From: Bifidobacterium aesculapii
GTDB lineage: Bacteria; Actinomycetota; Actinomycetes; Actinomycetales; Bifidobacteriaceae
Assembly (NCBI RefSeq): GCF_001417815.1
Contig: NZ_BCFK01000074.1
Location: 1-33,401, forward strand
Reading direction: 5' to 3'
Length of the DNA stretch: 33,401 nt
In this document: positions 24,201-33,215 of the stretch, one piece after another
Layout of the letters: every line of letters starts with the position of its first letter
How positions within the stretch are numbered: position 1 is the stretch's first letter
Translations under genes and position numbers: made by a program
The notes under the pieces: generated by a model
The model's database searches: none
What the model saw: only the letters and a program-made list of their open reading frames with translations
What the model was told of the DNA's origin: nothing

Positions 24201-26361
24201 ACTGTGGGCGCCCACCGCCACCTCGGTGACCCTGCGCGCCTACAAGTCCACCGACCCCTCGTCCGGCGTGGTGAGCGTGCGCCAGTCGCTGGCGGCCTCC
24301 GGAGACAAGGGCGTGTGGACGTTCGCCGTGGACGGCGACCTGTCCGGCTACGCGTACGACTACGAGCTCTCCTTCGCCGACGGCACCGTCAACGTCTCCG
24401 CCGACCCCTACGCCACCGCCGCCGTGGCCAACGGCGCGCGCTCCGTGGTGCTCTCGGACGCGCAGCGCGGCAGCGCCGGCAAGCGCATGGCCTCGTTCTC
24501 GAGCCCCACTGACGCCGTCATCACCGAGGCGAACGTGCGCGACATGACCATCTCGCCCACCTCCGGCGTGAGCGAGAAGAACCGCGGCAAGTACCTCGGC
24601 TTCGTGGAGGAAGGCGCCACCGTCAACGGCGAGACCGGCAAGGACGCCACGCCCTCCGGCGTGGACTACCTCAAGAGCCTCGGCGTGACGCACGTGCAGA
24701 TCATGCCCGTGTACGACTTCGGCTCCGTGGACGAGACCGGCGACCTGTCCTACAATGCGCCCGGCTCGCAGAACTGGGGCTACGACCCGGTCAACTACAA
24801 CGTGCCCGAAGGCTCCTACTCCTCCGACCCGACCGACCCTTCGGCCCGCGTCAAGGAGATGAAGCAGATGGTCGAAGGCCTGCACTCCAACGGCCTGTAC
24901 GTGGTGATGGACGTGGTGTACAACCACGTGTACAACGCCTCCACGCACGCGTTCAACCAGACCGTGCCCGGCTACTACTTCCGCTACGACGCCAACGGCA
25001 ACCTGCTGAGCAACTCCGGCTGCGGCAACGACGTGGCCTCCGAACGCGCCATGGCCCGCAAGTACATCGTGGACTCCGTCAAGTACTGGGCCACGCAGTA
25101 CAACGTGGACGGCTTCCGCTTCGACCTCATGGGACTGCTCGACCAGACCACCATGAAGCAGGTGCGCGCCGCGCTCGACGAGATCGACCCCGGCATCCTC
25201 GTCATCGGCGAAGGCTGGGACATGACCGACGCGCTCGGCGACCAGGAGACCACCCAGGCGCACGCCGCGAACGTCAAGGGCGTGGCGTTCTTCAACGATT
25301 CCATCCGAGACGCCATCAAGGGCAGCGTGTTCTCCGACGCCGACACCGGCTTCATCACCGGCAAGGCCGGCCAGGAGGGGCTCATCGCCTCCAACATGCT
25401 CGCCTGCCCGAACGGCAGGTCCGGGATCGGCGACGCCGCGCGATGCGGCAACGCCGACTACGCGGACGCCGGACAGGTGGTGCAGTACGTGGAGATCCAC
25501 GACAACCTCACCCTGTACGACAAGCTCGTCAAGAGCGCGCCGAACGATTCCGAGGAGACGCGCCTCGCCCGCGCCAAGCTCGCCGACGCCATCATCCTCC
25601 TCTCGCAGGGCGTGACCGACATGCAGTTCGGCCAGGAGTTCCTGCGCACCAAGGGCGGTGACGGCAACAGCTACAACGCCGGCGACGCGGTCAACGCCGT
25701 CGACTGGAACCGTGTGGTCGAACAGGCCGATTCCGTGGACTACGTGCGCGGGCTCATCACGCTGCGCAAGGCCATCGGCGCGCTCCACCTGAGCGACTAC
25801 GCGGACATCGCGGCGAACATGACGGTCATCGCCCAATCGGACGGCGTGGTGGCCTACCGCCTCACCAGCGGCAAGGACACGTACGTGGTGGCGCTCAACG
25901 CCAACGGTTCCGCCGCGCGCGTGACCGGCGTGGACGCGGGCGAGTACACCGTGCTCGCGGCCGACGGCAAGGTTCTGGGCGCGGGTGCCGCTGCGGGTGC
26001 CGCGGGCGCTTCGGCGGGTGCCGCGACCACGCTCACCGTGGGCGAGGACGGCCTCGAGGCCGGCGCGCTGTCCGCCACCGTGCTCAAGGCCGGCGTCTCC
26101 GACGGCGGTTCGGACGGCGGTTCCGGCGATGGCGACAAGGGCGATGGCGACGGGTCCGGATCGGAGAACGGTTCCGGCGATACCGGGGACGCCGATAAGG
26201 ACGATTCCGGCAAGAAGCCGTCCAACGGCAAGCCCGGCGCGGACGGCAAGGCTGACGGTCTGTCCAAGACCGGCGCATCCGTGGCCGTCGTCGCCGGGGT
26301 GGCGGTCCTGGCCGTGGCGCTCGCCGCCGTGGGCCTTGCGCTCAGACGCCGCAAGGCGTGA
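21223..26361 (+). CDS. apuB: Cell-surface amylopullulanase (bifunctional, GH13 + GH13_14)
   Basis: A 1712-residue extracellular enzyme degrading starch, glycogen and pullulan. In order: signal peptide with a cleavage-like AALAQ near residue 40; alpha-amylase domain (about 70-530) with Asp245 in GFRVDAVKH, Glu278 in EQEVIG and Asp346 in TNWDTERG; CBM25-like domain (547-628); two CBM41-like domains (652-751 and 766-877); CBM48-like domain (about 975-1070); pullulanase barrel (about 1110-1560) with YNVPEGSYS, Asp1301, Glu1330 and Asp1427; a Gly/Ser/Asp linker; then LSKTG at 1680-1684, a hydrophobic segment and RRRKA, a sorting-like tail with Ser instead of Pro. ATG 21223 has AAGGAA eight bases upstream; ATG 21241 is an alternative. 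The arrangement corresponds to ApuB of Bifidobacterium breve. It is flanked by operators of the maltodextrin regulon. Confidence 0.95.
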   Translation: MRERNHMGAKPARRLARRLTAAGAAVAMLAAAFAATPAALAQGTAAGATGQKTARTAAKSTATQQASGSDVIAIAFQNNWNSVAAECTQTYGPEGVGYVQVSPPNETIKGTPWWTSYQPVSYKLDSKLGTEAEFRNMIKVCNAAGVRIIADAVINHTTGADQGAGTGVAGSAYDGDGDFPAVPYTKENFHSCTKNIGDYTNADEVQNCRLTSLQDLDTSQEYVQDKLAQYMADLLDMGVYGFRVDAVKHIATEDVAAIKAKLAEKTGRDADGIFFEQEVIGNASEAAAIQPGNYVANGKVSEFNFTNHLSVAFNGDIADESTGLKAVGGSGWVDSDKAAVWVTNWDTERGSALTYKKGSKYLLANAFMLAYDYGQPHIYSGYYFENNDDGAPGATDTSVPDVTCPTDGSMTAGTWQCAQRWTAIRGMIGFHNAVSGTKVTDWKTYGSNIVGFGRGAKGYLALNNSDKDAELTFSTSLPAGEYCNVYATGDCSQTVTVGADGTFTATLGKHNAIALYAGATKGEWTGTNATDPTDPDLGVNDASKQAATDTSRTIYYRLPEGWTQAYLHYGIGENWATQGHELMQDAGDGWVKLTVDPAGEAFEYVFTDGGSNWDNPAGGGNYTAKGHWTAVADHEAKSGIPEALQGDYQPKTRVIVHYKPAVDDADADSRGVYLWGTDKDGATLDGQWHTFTGNDAYGKVFDLTVDGAYDAGKIGVIVTTEGWNKVGGDRMIDGSNGTAEIWVDGSQPDTTLTAAPEGHAKQADRIDVTIHYHRTNDDYASEDGLKAWDIWGWADGVNGAAHPFTTHDDYGLTATYTLTGSGLTKPQFIVRYGGDAWEAKDPDGNDRTIPQSAITMNADGTARAEIWLVQGDATVYTNGTLFSAKGAITSAEMTDFTTITAKLNKTIDASTLPGAVTLEGAKVKSVKADGATVTITVDGELDVTKTYTLAIDGYGTKRVSVGALVRTDAFDKKYAYDGDDLGATWTKEKTTFKLWAPTATSVTLRAYKSTDPSSGVVSVRQSLAASGDKGVWTFAVDGDLSGYAYDYELSFADGTVNVSADPYATAAVANGARSVVLSDAQRGSAGKRMASFSSPTDAVITEANVRDMTISPTSGVSEKNRGKYLGFVEEGATVNGETGKDATPSGVDYLKSLGVTHVQIMPVYDFGSVDETGDLSYNAPGSQNWGYDPVNYNVPEGSYSSDPTDPSARVKEMKQMVEGLHSNGLYVVMDVVYNHVYNASTHAFNQTVPGYYFRYDANGNLLSNSGCGNDVASERAMARKYIVDSVKYWATQYNVDGFRFDLMGLLDQTTMKQVRAALDEIDPGILVIGEGWDMTDALGDQETTQAHAANVKGVAFFNDSIRDAIKGSVFSDADTGFITGKAGQEGLIASNMLACPNGRSGIGDAARCGNADYADAGQVVQYVEIHDNLTLYDKLVKSAPNDSEETRLARAKLADAIILLSQGVTDMQFGQEFLRTKGGDGNSYNAGDAVNAVDWNRVVEQADSVDYVRGLITLRKAIGALHLSDYADIAANMTVIAQSDGVVAYRLTSGKDTYVVALNANGSAARVTGVDAGEYTVLAADGKVLGAGAAAGAAGASAGAATTLTVGEDGLEAGALSATVLKAGVSDGGSDGGSGDGDKGDGDGSGSENGSGDTGDADKDDSGKKPSNGKPGADGKADGLSKTGASVAVVAGVAVLAVALAAVGLALRRRKA

Positions 26362-26457
26362 GGGCGTGACTGAGGGCGGCCGACGTGGTCCAGTCGATTC
26401 GCCGGTGACGGCCGGACGCGTGATGGCCTTGAAGGTCCGATGCGCGTCCGGCGCGTC

Positions 26458-26588
26458 GTCCGGCGTGTGTCCGGCGTGTGTCCGGCACGTGTCCGGACAT
26501 CCGATTCGTGTCCGGTCGACTTGGCCCGGCCACGTTGGCCCGTCCTCCTTGATCTGGCCGCTTTGCCCGTCCTCTTTGATCCGGCCGA
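26458..26588. repeat. VNTR-like tandem repeats after apuB
   Basis: Three 11-base units GTCCGGCGTGT, GTCCGGCGTGT and GTCCGGCACGT (26458-26490) plus a degenerate fourth. Further on, a 27-base unit is repeated imperfectly at 26535-26561 and 26562-26588, sharing GCCCGTCCTC and TTGATC. The array lies outside genes, so copy number could vary between strains. Confidence 0.85.
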
Positions 26589-26592
26589 TTTG

Positions 26593-26636
26593 ATGTGGGT
26601 CCGATTCCGTGAGCCGTCACGGGACCGGGCCCACAT
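26593..26636 (+). terminator. Long stem-loop after apuB
   Basis: The segment forms a 20-bp stem (26593-26612 with 26617-26636) and a GCCG tetraloop. All but three positions are Watson-Crick; two of these are G-U and one is A-C. It is about 230 bases after the apuB stop, with no U-tract. It is a likely terminator or messenger stabiliser that insulates dnaK. Confidence 0.55.
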
Positions 26637-26746
26637 GGCGTTCGGGGATGATCGCCGTGGCGTTCGGCGTCATCGCCGTGCAAAACCTGCGCGACACGCG
26701 CTCAAGATTGTGTGTGGGAATCGGGAATAGAACTTGCGGTCAAGAA

Positions 26747-26767
26747 GTTGAGTGGTGTAGGCTCAAG
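26747..26767. promoter_or_regulatory. HAIR operator for HspR upstream of dnaK
   Basis: GTTGAGT-N7-GCTCAAG differs from the HAIR consensus CTTGAGT-N7-ACTCAAG by one base in each arm. Half-site-like CTTGCGGTCAAG (26733-26744) and GCTCAAG (26700-26706) lie upstream, so more than one HspR dimer may bind. HspR, encoded as the fourth gene of this operon, is the expected repressor. Confidence 0.88.
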
Positions 26768-26913
26768 TTTTGGAAGGTCCGAGGAACGGTCATCCGAAAC
26801 TCGGGCGAGGAACGTACGAACATGGCGCGCCCACCGCGGGCCGCCGGCCGGCATCGTCGGATGACGGCAGGAACCGCGGCGAGCACGCGAACACACGAAA
26901 AGGAGCACACATT

Positions 26914-28794
<1,881 letters not shown>

Positions 28795-28805
28795 GGTCCC
28801 GTCCG

Positions 28806-29588
28806 ATGGCTGAGTTCAACAAGGACGATTACCTGAACGACCTGCCGACTGAGCCGTATGGCGGAAGCTCCAGTGGAGCTTCCGCAGGCGAAGGGAGCGG
28901 CTATGCCGCGACGGACGGGCGTAGCCCGTCGGACGACGCGAAGAACGCCTCCGCGTCGTCGGCCCCGGCCGACACCCCCGCCGACGCGGCAGCCGCCTCG
29001 AACGGCGCCGCCGGCGCTTCCGACCCCAAGGGCGATACGAAGGCCTCAGATCAGTCTGGCACCGCCGAATCCGGCAACGCCGAAGGCAAGCCCGCCGAAG
29101 GCGAAGGCGAGACCAAGACCGAGAGCAAGGGCGACGGTTCCGACAACACCCTGACCCCGCTGGGCCAGGCCAAGAAGGAGGCGGCCGACTACCTCGAGGC
29201 GCTGCAGCGCGAGCGTGCGGAGTTCATCAACTACCGCAACCGCGCCAAGAAGGAGCAGGAGCGCTTCCGCCAGCACGGCATCATCGACGTGCTCACCGCG
29301 CTGCTGCCCGCGCTCGACGACATCGACCGCATCCGTGCCAACAGCGAGATGGACGACTCCTTCAAGGCCGTCGCCGCGAAGATCGACAAGGCGTTCGAGA
29401 AGTTCGGCGTCGAGAAGTTCGGCGAGGCCGGCGAGGACTTCGACCCGACCCGGCACGACGCGATCCTGCACAAGCCGGACGCGTCCGCCGAGAAGGAGAC
29501 CGTCGACACGGTCGTGGAGGCCGGCTACCGCATCGGCGACCGCGTGATCCGCGCCGCCCGCGTCGTCGTCGCCTCCCCGAGCAACTGA
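28806..29588 (+). CDS. grpE: Nucleotide exchange factor GrpE
   Basis: A 260-residue GrpE, longer than E. coli GrpE (197 residues). The first 115 or so residues are Gly/Ser/Ala/Asp/Glu-rich and presumably disordered. The conserved part starts near residue 120 with the long dimerising helix (AKKEAADYLEALQRERAEFINYRNRAKKE) and ends in the beta domain (EKFGEAGEDFDPTRHDAIL, TVVEAGYRIGDRVIRAARVVVA). It releases ADP from DnaK. The DNA for residues 18-43 contains two palindromes, which makes this N-terminal part look inserted. The start is 11 bases after dnaK. A terminator-like stem-loop follows directly, so dnaJ and hspR may be expressed at lower level or from a second promoter. Confidence 0.96.
   Translation: MAEFNKDDYLNDLPTEPYGGSSSGASAGEGSGYAATDGRSPSDDAKNASASSAPADTPADAAAASNGAAGASDPKGDTKASDQSGTAESGNAEGKPAEGEGETKTESKGDGSDNTLTPLGQAKKEAADYLEALQRERAEFINYRNRAKKEQERFRQHGIIDVLTALLPALDDIDRIRANSEMDDSFKAVAAKIDKAFEKFGVEKFGEAGEDFDPTRHDAILHKPDASAEKETVDTVVEAGYRIGDRVIRAARVVVASPSN
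28859..28940. repeat. Palindromic insert-like segment in the grpE N-terminus
   Basis: GCGGAAGCTCC-AGT-GGAGCTTCCGC (28861-28885) is a perfect 11-bp stem with a 3-base loop. About 35 bases later, GACGGGC-GTA-GCCCGTC (7-bp stem, GTA loop) follows, with AGGCGAAGGGAGCGGC between. The layout resembles the duplicated element after malG: stem-loop, GCGAAGG-containing middle, GTA-loop stem-loop. It is in frame and encodes Gly/Ser/Ala-rich protein. Confidence 0.7.
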
Positions 29589-29595
29589 CCATTCG

Positions 29596-29619
29596 GCTCC
29601 CCTCGCAACAGAGGGGAGC
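29596..29619 (+). terminator. Stem-loop between grpE and dnaJ
   Basis: GCTCCCCTC and GAGGGGAGC form a 9-bp perfect stem with a 6-base loop, seven bases after the grpE stop codon, followed by TGTTTC. It may partly terminate transcription inside the heat-shock operon. Confidence 0.65.
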
Positions 29620-29623
29620 TGTT

Positions 29624-29677
29624 TCATACGAGATACGGCTCATACGACATACGACTCATACGACACATACGACTCAC
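29624..29677. repeat. CATACGAC-type tandem repeats before dnaJ
   Basis: Three imperfect 16-18-base units begin TCATACGA (29624, 29640, 29656), each containing an internal ATACG second copy. They fill most of the 103-base grpE-dnaJ gap after the stem-loop and end just before the dnaJ ribosome-binding site AAAGGAG. Confidence 0.85.
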
Positions 29678-29691
29678 GAAAGGAGACATGA

Positions 29692-30711
29692 ATGGCTGAG
29701 AACGAATGGCTGAACAAAGACTTCTACAAAGTCCTTGGTGTCTCCAAGGACGCCACCGACGCCGAAATCACCAAGGCCTACCGCAAGCTGGCCCGCAAAT
29801 ACCACCCCGACCTCAACAAGACGAAGGAGGCGGAGGAGAAGTTCAAGGACATCTCCGAAGCCTACGACGTGCTGAGCAACAAGGGCAACCGCCAGAAGTA
29901 CGATGCGATCCGCCAGTTCGGCATGGGCGGGGCCCGCTTCGCCGGCGGTTCCGGCCAAGGCGGCTTCGACGCCTCCGGATTCTCCGACATCTTCGGTTCG
30001 ATGTTCGGCGCGGGCGCCGGCGCCGGCGGCATGGGCGGCAACGGCTCGCGCATCCGCTTCTCCACGTCCGGCGGCGGCAACCCGAACCTCAACGACATCT
30101 TCTCGATGTTCGGCGGTGCGGGCGCCGGGGCCGGTTCGCCCTACGGCGCGTACGGCGATGCCGGCGGCTACGAGGAGGCCCCGCGGCCCGAACGCGGCAA
30201 GGACCGCAACTCGAAGATCACCCTGACCCTGCGTCAGGCCGCCAAGGGAGCGACCGTGTCGCTGTCCGTGGACGGCTCCAAGTTCAAGACCCACATTCCC
30301 GCCGGAGTCAAGGACGGCCAGAAGATCCGCTTGGCCGGCAAGGGGCATGCGGGCGTCAATGGCGGCAAGCACGGCGACCTGTATCTGCAGGTCAACGTCA
30401 AGCCCGACGACCGCTTCACGATGCGCGGCCACGACCTCGTCGTGGACCTGCCCGTGAGCGTGGCCGAGGCCGTCGCCGGCGCGAAGGTCGAAGCGAAGGA
30501 CATCGACGGCGAGACCGTCACGTTCAAGGTGCCCGCAGGCTCGTCCAGCGGCACCGAAGTGCGCGTCTCCGGCAAAGGCGTGCAGGCCGGCAACACGCCC
30601 GGCGACCTCGTCGGCCGCGTGATGATCCAGGTGCCCGCCAAGCCGGGACTGGTCGTCAAGCACGCCGCCAAGGAGTTCGACAAGGCCGCCGGCGACTACG
30701 TCGAACGCTGA
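29692..30711 (+). CDS. dnaJ: J-domain co-chaperone DnaJ (zinc-finger-less type)
   Basis: A 339-residue Hsp40. The J domain (about 10-75) contains the HPD motif at residues 38-40, which stimulates DnaK ATPase. A Gly/Phe/Ala/Ser-rich linker follows (about 80-165), then two beta-barrel substrate domains with [15 protein letters not shown] and [12 protein letters not shown]. No CxxCxGxG zinc-binding repeats are present, so it is a type II (CbpA/DnaJ1-like) protein. The ATG at 29692 follows AAAGGAG; another ATG at 29688 is out of frame and soon stops. A second, zinc-finger DnaJ is expected elsewhere in the genome. It lies between grpE and hspR. Confidence 0.96.
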   Translation: MAENEWLNKDFYKVLGVSKDATDAEITKAYRKLARKYHPDLNKTKEAEEKFKDISEAYDVLSNKGNRQKYDAIRQFGMGGARFAGGSGQGGFDASGFSDIFGSMFGAGAGAGGMGGNGSRIRFSTSGGGNPNLNDIFSMFGGAGAGAGSPYGAYGDAGGYEEAPRPERGKDRNSKITLTLRQAAKGATVSLSVDGSKFKTHIPAGVKDGQKIRLAGKGHAGVNGGKHGDLYLQVNVKPDDRFTMRGHDLVVDLPVSVAEAVAGAKVEAKDIDGETVTFKVPAGSSSGTEVRVSGKGVQAGNTPGDLVGRVMIQVPAKPGLVVKHAAKEFDKAAGDYVER

Positions 30712-30756
30712 GGGGCCGGAAACGGCACAGTCTCATACAGGTTCAGGAGGTGAATG

Positions 30757-31320
30757 ATGGCGAGAATCGCACGTGAGATACGCCAGCTGTACGCGATGTG
30801 CGCGGCGGCGCTCGTACTCGGCCGCGCCGACCTCGACGGTGCCGACGAAGCCGGCTTCGACCTCGAACTGCCCGTGTTCACCGTCGGGCAGGCCGCCGCC
30901 ATCGCCGACATCCACCCGCAGACGCTCCGGCAGTACGACCGGGTCGGCCTCGTCACGCCGCAACGCACGGAAGGCGGCGCGCGGCGCTACTGCCTGCGCG
31001 ACATCGACCGTCTCGTGCAGGCGCAACGGCTCAGCCAGTCGGAAGGCATCAACCTTGCCGGCGTCACGCGCATCCTGAACCTGCAGGAGGAGAACCGGCA
31101 GCTGCGCCGGCAGATTCGGCGTCTGCAGGCGGCCGGCGAGGAGAGCGTGTTCACCGCCGGCCGTGACGGCGACATCGTCGAAATGCAACGGTCGAACTCC
31201 GCGCGCATGTGGCGTCGCGCGATCCGCACGCAGACGCGCGCATTGCCGGGGCGCGCGCCGCGCCGCACCGGAATCGACCCGGACTCGAAGTCCGTCGTGC
31301 TGTACGGTTTCGGAGCCTGA
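30757..31320 (+). CDS. hspR: Heat-shock repressor HspR (MerR family)
   Basis: A 187-residue regulator. The MerR-type helix-turn-helix and wing lie near residues 40-90 (FTVGQAAAIADIHPQTLRQYDRVGLV and GGARRY), typical of HspR. A coiled-coil segment follows (NLQEENRQLRRQIRRLQ), and the C-terminal tail is basic. It represses the dnaK operon by binding HAIR sites, with DnaK as co-repressor in related actinobacteria. The strong AGGAGG lies six bases before ATG 30757; ATG 30754 is only three bases away and would add one Met. The N-terminal 35 residues before the DNA-binding domain are an extension compared with many HspR proteins. It is the last gene of the operon, giving an autoregulatory loop. Confidence 0.95.
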   Translation: MARIAREIRQLYAMCAAALVLGRADLDGADEAGFDLELPVFTVGQAAAIADIHPQTLRQYDRVGLVTPQRTEGGARRYCLRDIDRLVQAQRLSQSEGINLAGVTRILNLQEENRQLRRQIRRLQAAGEESVFTAGRDGDIVEMQRSNSARMWRRAIRTQTRALPGRAPRRTGIDPDSKSVVLYGFGA

Positions 31321-31440
31321 GGCCGCTCGGACTCGCGGATTGCGCGATTCCGGCGGTCCTCCGAACGATTCCGCAACGATTCGTGTCGTGCCTGTCGCGC
31401 TGATTTGGTGAGATGGGAAGCGGAACGGCCGTCGGCGCGC

Positions 31441-31467
31441 ACCTGTCGCCGGCAGCCGCCGACAGGT
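31441..31467. repeat. Near-perfect 27-base palindrome before the HAD gene
   Basis: The two halves starting ACCTGTCG (31441-31448) and ending CGACAGGT (31460-31467) also pair in their inner parts (CGGC/GCCG). Twelve of thirteen positions pair around a single central base. It is 19 bases before the HAD start codon, so it could be an operator, or a stem-loop in its leader. Confidence 0.6.
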
Positions 31468-31485
31468 CGACCGGACGGAGGAAAT

Positions 31486-32157
31486 ATGCAGCTCAAAGCC
31501 GTGTTCTGGGATCTCGACGGCACGCTCATCGATTCGGAGCCGCTGTGGCATGCGGGCGAGTTCGAACTCGCCGAAGCCAACGGCGGCCATTGGAGCGAAG
31601 ACCTCGGCTGGCAGTGCTCCGGCACGCCCGTACCCGACGTGGCGCGCAAGATGATCGAACACGGTTGCACGCTGAGCGTCGAGGAGATCGACAAGCAGCT
31701 CAAGGACTACGTGTTCAACGCCGAAATCGCGCACCTGCCGTGGATCGACGGCGTGCTCGACGTGCTGCGCTCGCTCAAGGACGCGGGCGTCCCCTCGATG
31801 CTCGTCACCACGTCGCCGCGCCGCATGGCCGACAACATCATGAAGCAGTCGGACGGCCTGTTCGCCGGGTACGTGTGCGGCGACGACGACGCCAAGCACA
31901 AGCCGGATCCGGCGCCCTACCTGCTCGCCGCGTCGAAACTCGGCATCGCGCGCGAAGACATGGATCATTGCGTCGTGTTCGAGGACACGCCCGTCGGCAT
32001 CGCCGCCGGCGTCGCCTCCGGTGCGACCGTGATCGCGCAGACCTGCACGATCCGCACCGACACGACCGGCCTCGGCCAGTTCGATTCGATCGACGGCTAC
32101 GCGGGCGTCACCGTGGACGTGATCGACGGCTATGTGCGCCGCCGCCTCGCGGCGTAA
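31486..32157 (+). CDS. HAD family phosphatase (beta-phosphoglucomutase-like)
   Basis: A 223-residue HAD-IA hydrolase. Motif I WDLDGTLIDSE (Asp9 and Asp11), motif II TTSPRR, the lysine region KHKPDPAPYLLA and motif IV FEDTPVGIAAGVASG match the beta-phosphoglucomutase/DL-glycerol-3-phosphatase type group, with a helical cap inserted after motif I. The start at 31486 follows GGAGGAAAT closely; the open frame upstream lacks homology. It probably dephosphorylates or isomerises a small sugar phosphate in the cytosol; the substrate is unknown. A phosphoglucomutase role would fit maltose use only if a maltose phosphorylase were present, and none is seen here. It stands between hspR and the DedA gene on the same strand. 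Confidence 0.9.
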   Translation: MQLKAVFWDLDGTLIDSEPLWHAGEFELAEANGGHWSEDLGWQCSGTPVPDVARKMIEHGCTLSVEEIDKQLKDYVFNAEIAHLPWIDGVLDVLRSLKDAGVPSMLVTTSPRRMADNIMKQSDGLFAGYVCGDDDAKHKPDPAPYLLAASKLGIAREDMDHCVVFEDTPVGIAAGVASGATVIAQTCTIRTDTTGLGQFDSIDGYAGVTVDVIDGYVRRRLAA

Positions 32158-32309
32158 CCGCGCAGTGTGATTCCCAAGCGTCTTCTTACCGGGCTGCTGG
32201 TAGGGTGATTGACGGTTTTCGGATACGTGTCTGCCGGGCGATCATCCGATGCGTCGGTGGCCTGCGGTGCGGGCGGCAACACCGCGCACGGCAACCCGGT
32301 GGGCCGATT

Positions 32310-32331
32310 CGTAAGGTATTTCCGTAAGGTA
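32310..32331. repeat. Direct repeat CGTAAGGTA
   Basis: CGTAAGGTA occurs at 32310-32318 and 32323-32331, 13 bases apart, about 30 bases before the DedA start codon. It may be part of a promoter or operator, or be chance. Confidence 0.4.
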
Positions 32332-32357
32332 ACAGGACTTATAGGACTCACACTCAC

Positions 32358-33089
32358 ATGGGCTTCATTCACTTTATCGTCGAACTGCTGAAGGATCCGC
32401 GTGCCGCCATCGCCGGATGGATCGCGATGGGCGTGGCGCCGACGCTCGGCTTCATCTTCCTCATCGTCTTCATCGAAACCGGCGTTGTCTTCTTCCCGTT
32501 CCTGCCGGGCGATTCGCTGCTGTTCGCAGCCGGCGTGTTCGCCGCGCCCGACGCGGCCACCGGCAAGGTGGCGCTGCCGCTGCACTACCTGCTGCCGGTG
32601 GTGTGGTGCGCGCCGATCATCGGCGACCAGTGCAACTACTTCATCGGCCACTTCTTCGGCCGTCGCATCATCGCCTCCGGCAAAGTCAAGGCCATGACGC
32701 CGGAACGCATCGAGAAAACCGAGAAGATGATCGAGAAGTGGGGGCCGCTCGCCGTGTTCCTCGGCCGGTTCTTCCCGTTCATCCGCACGTTCATGCCGTT
32801 CATCTCCGGCATCTCCGGCATGCGCTGGCGCCGGTTCACGCCGTTCAGCGTGCTCGGCGGCCTCATCTGGTCGTCGCTGTTCACCTTGCTCGGCTACTTC
32901 TTCGGCAACATCCCCGCTGTGCAGGAGCACTTCGAACTCGTCATCGTGCTCATCCTCGCCGTCTCGCTGATCCCGACGATCGTCGGCCTGATCAAGGCGA
33001 AGTTCGGTAAGAAGAAGAGCGGCGACGCGGACGATGCCGGCTCCGAGGCGGATGCGGCGCATCGTCCGCCGCAGCACGTCGCCGCGTGA
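32358..33089 (+). CDS. DedA family integral membrane protein
   Basis: A 243-residue membrane protein of the DedA/VTT family, many members of which move phospholipids or undecaprenyl phosphate between membrane leaflets. Features: an amphipathic N-terminus, the segment FFPFLPGDSLLFAAG with the family's conserved Pro-Gly-Asp/Glu, the motif GRFFPFIRTFMPFISGISGM with conserved Arg and Pro, and the hydrophobic C-terminal helix near residues 195-215, followed by a basic/acidic tail of about 30 residues. The ribosome-binding site before 32358 is weak (TAGGA at a long distance). Role in transport is known for a few relatives only. Confidence 0.92.
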   Translation: MGFIHFIVELLKDPRAAIAGWIAMGVAPTLGFIFLIVFIETGVVFFPFLPGDSLLFAAGVFAAPDAATGKVALPLHYLLPVVWCAPIIGDQCNYFIGHFFGRRIIASGKVKAMTPERIEKTEKMIEKWGPLAVFLGRFFPFIRTFMPFISGISGMRWRRFTPFSVLGGLIWSSLFTLLGYFFGNIPAVQEHFELVIVLILAVSLIPTIVGLIKAKFGKKKSGDADDAGSEADAAHRPPQHVAA

Positions 33090-33150
33090 GCTCTCCGTGT
33101 GAGCTTCCACTGTCGGTGATGACGCGCTCGCCGATTCCGGGCGTGTCGAG

Positions 33151-33178
33151 TTGCGAATTCGCGAACGTCGACTAATAT
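33151..33178 (+). promoter_or_regulatory. Promoter of the tRNA-Ala gene
   Basis: TTGCGA (33151-33156), a 16-base spacer and TAATAT (33173-33178) form a good sigma-70-type promoter about 38 bases before the tRNA. The spacer contains the palindrome GCGAATTCGC partly overlapping the -35 box. Confidence 0.7.
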
Positions 33179-33215
33179 GGGGCGAGTTGTCCTGCGAAGC
33201 AAGACAACAAACCAC

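Larger units (their letters stand above)
26362..26913. other. apuB-dnaK intergenic region
   Basis: About 550 bases. The first part carries a VNTR-like array (26458-26501 and 26535-26588), then a long stem-loop (26593-26636) that could end the apuB transcript. The second part has the heat-shock promoter region with the HAIR operator (26747-26767) and a leader of about 140 bases before dnaK. Open frames here have no recognisable homology. Confidence 0.6.

Noticed and set aside
23152..25836. Very long open frame antisense to apuB
   Set aside because: Its composition (His, Val, Gly, Asp) is what an antisense reading of biased codons gives, and apuB is certain on the other strand.
25854..26636. 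Pro/Arg/Ser-rich open frame over the apuB end and repeats
   Set aside because: Low complexity, created by the tandem repeats and the apuB antisense; no start signal.
29688..29690. Alternative ATG for dnaJ
   Set aside because: It is in a different frame and meets a stop after three codons; ATG 29692 continues into the J domain.
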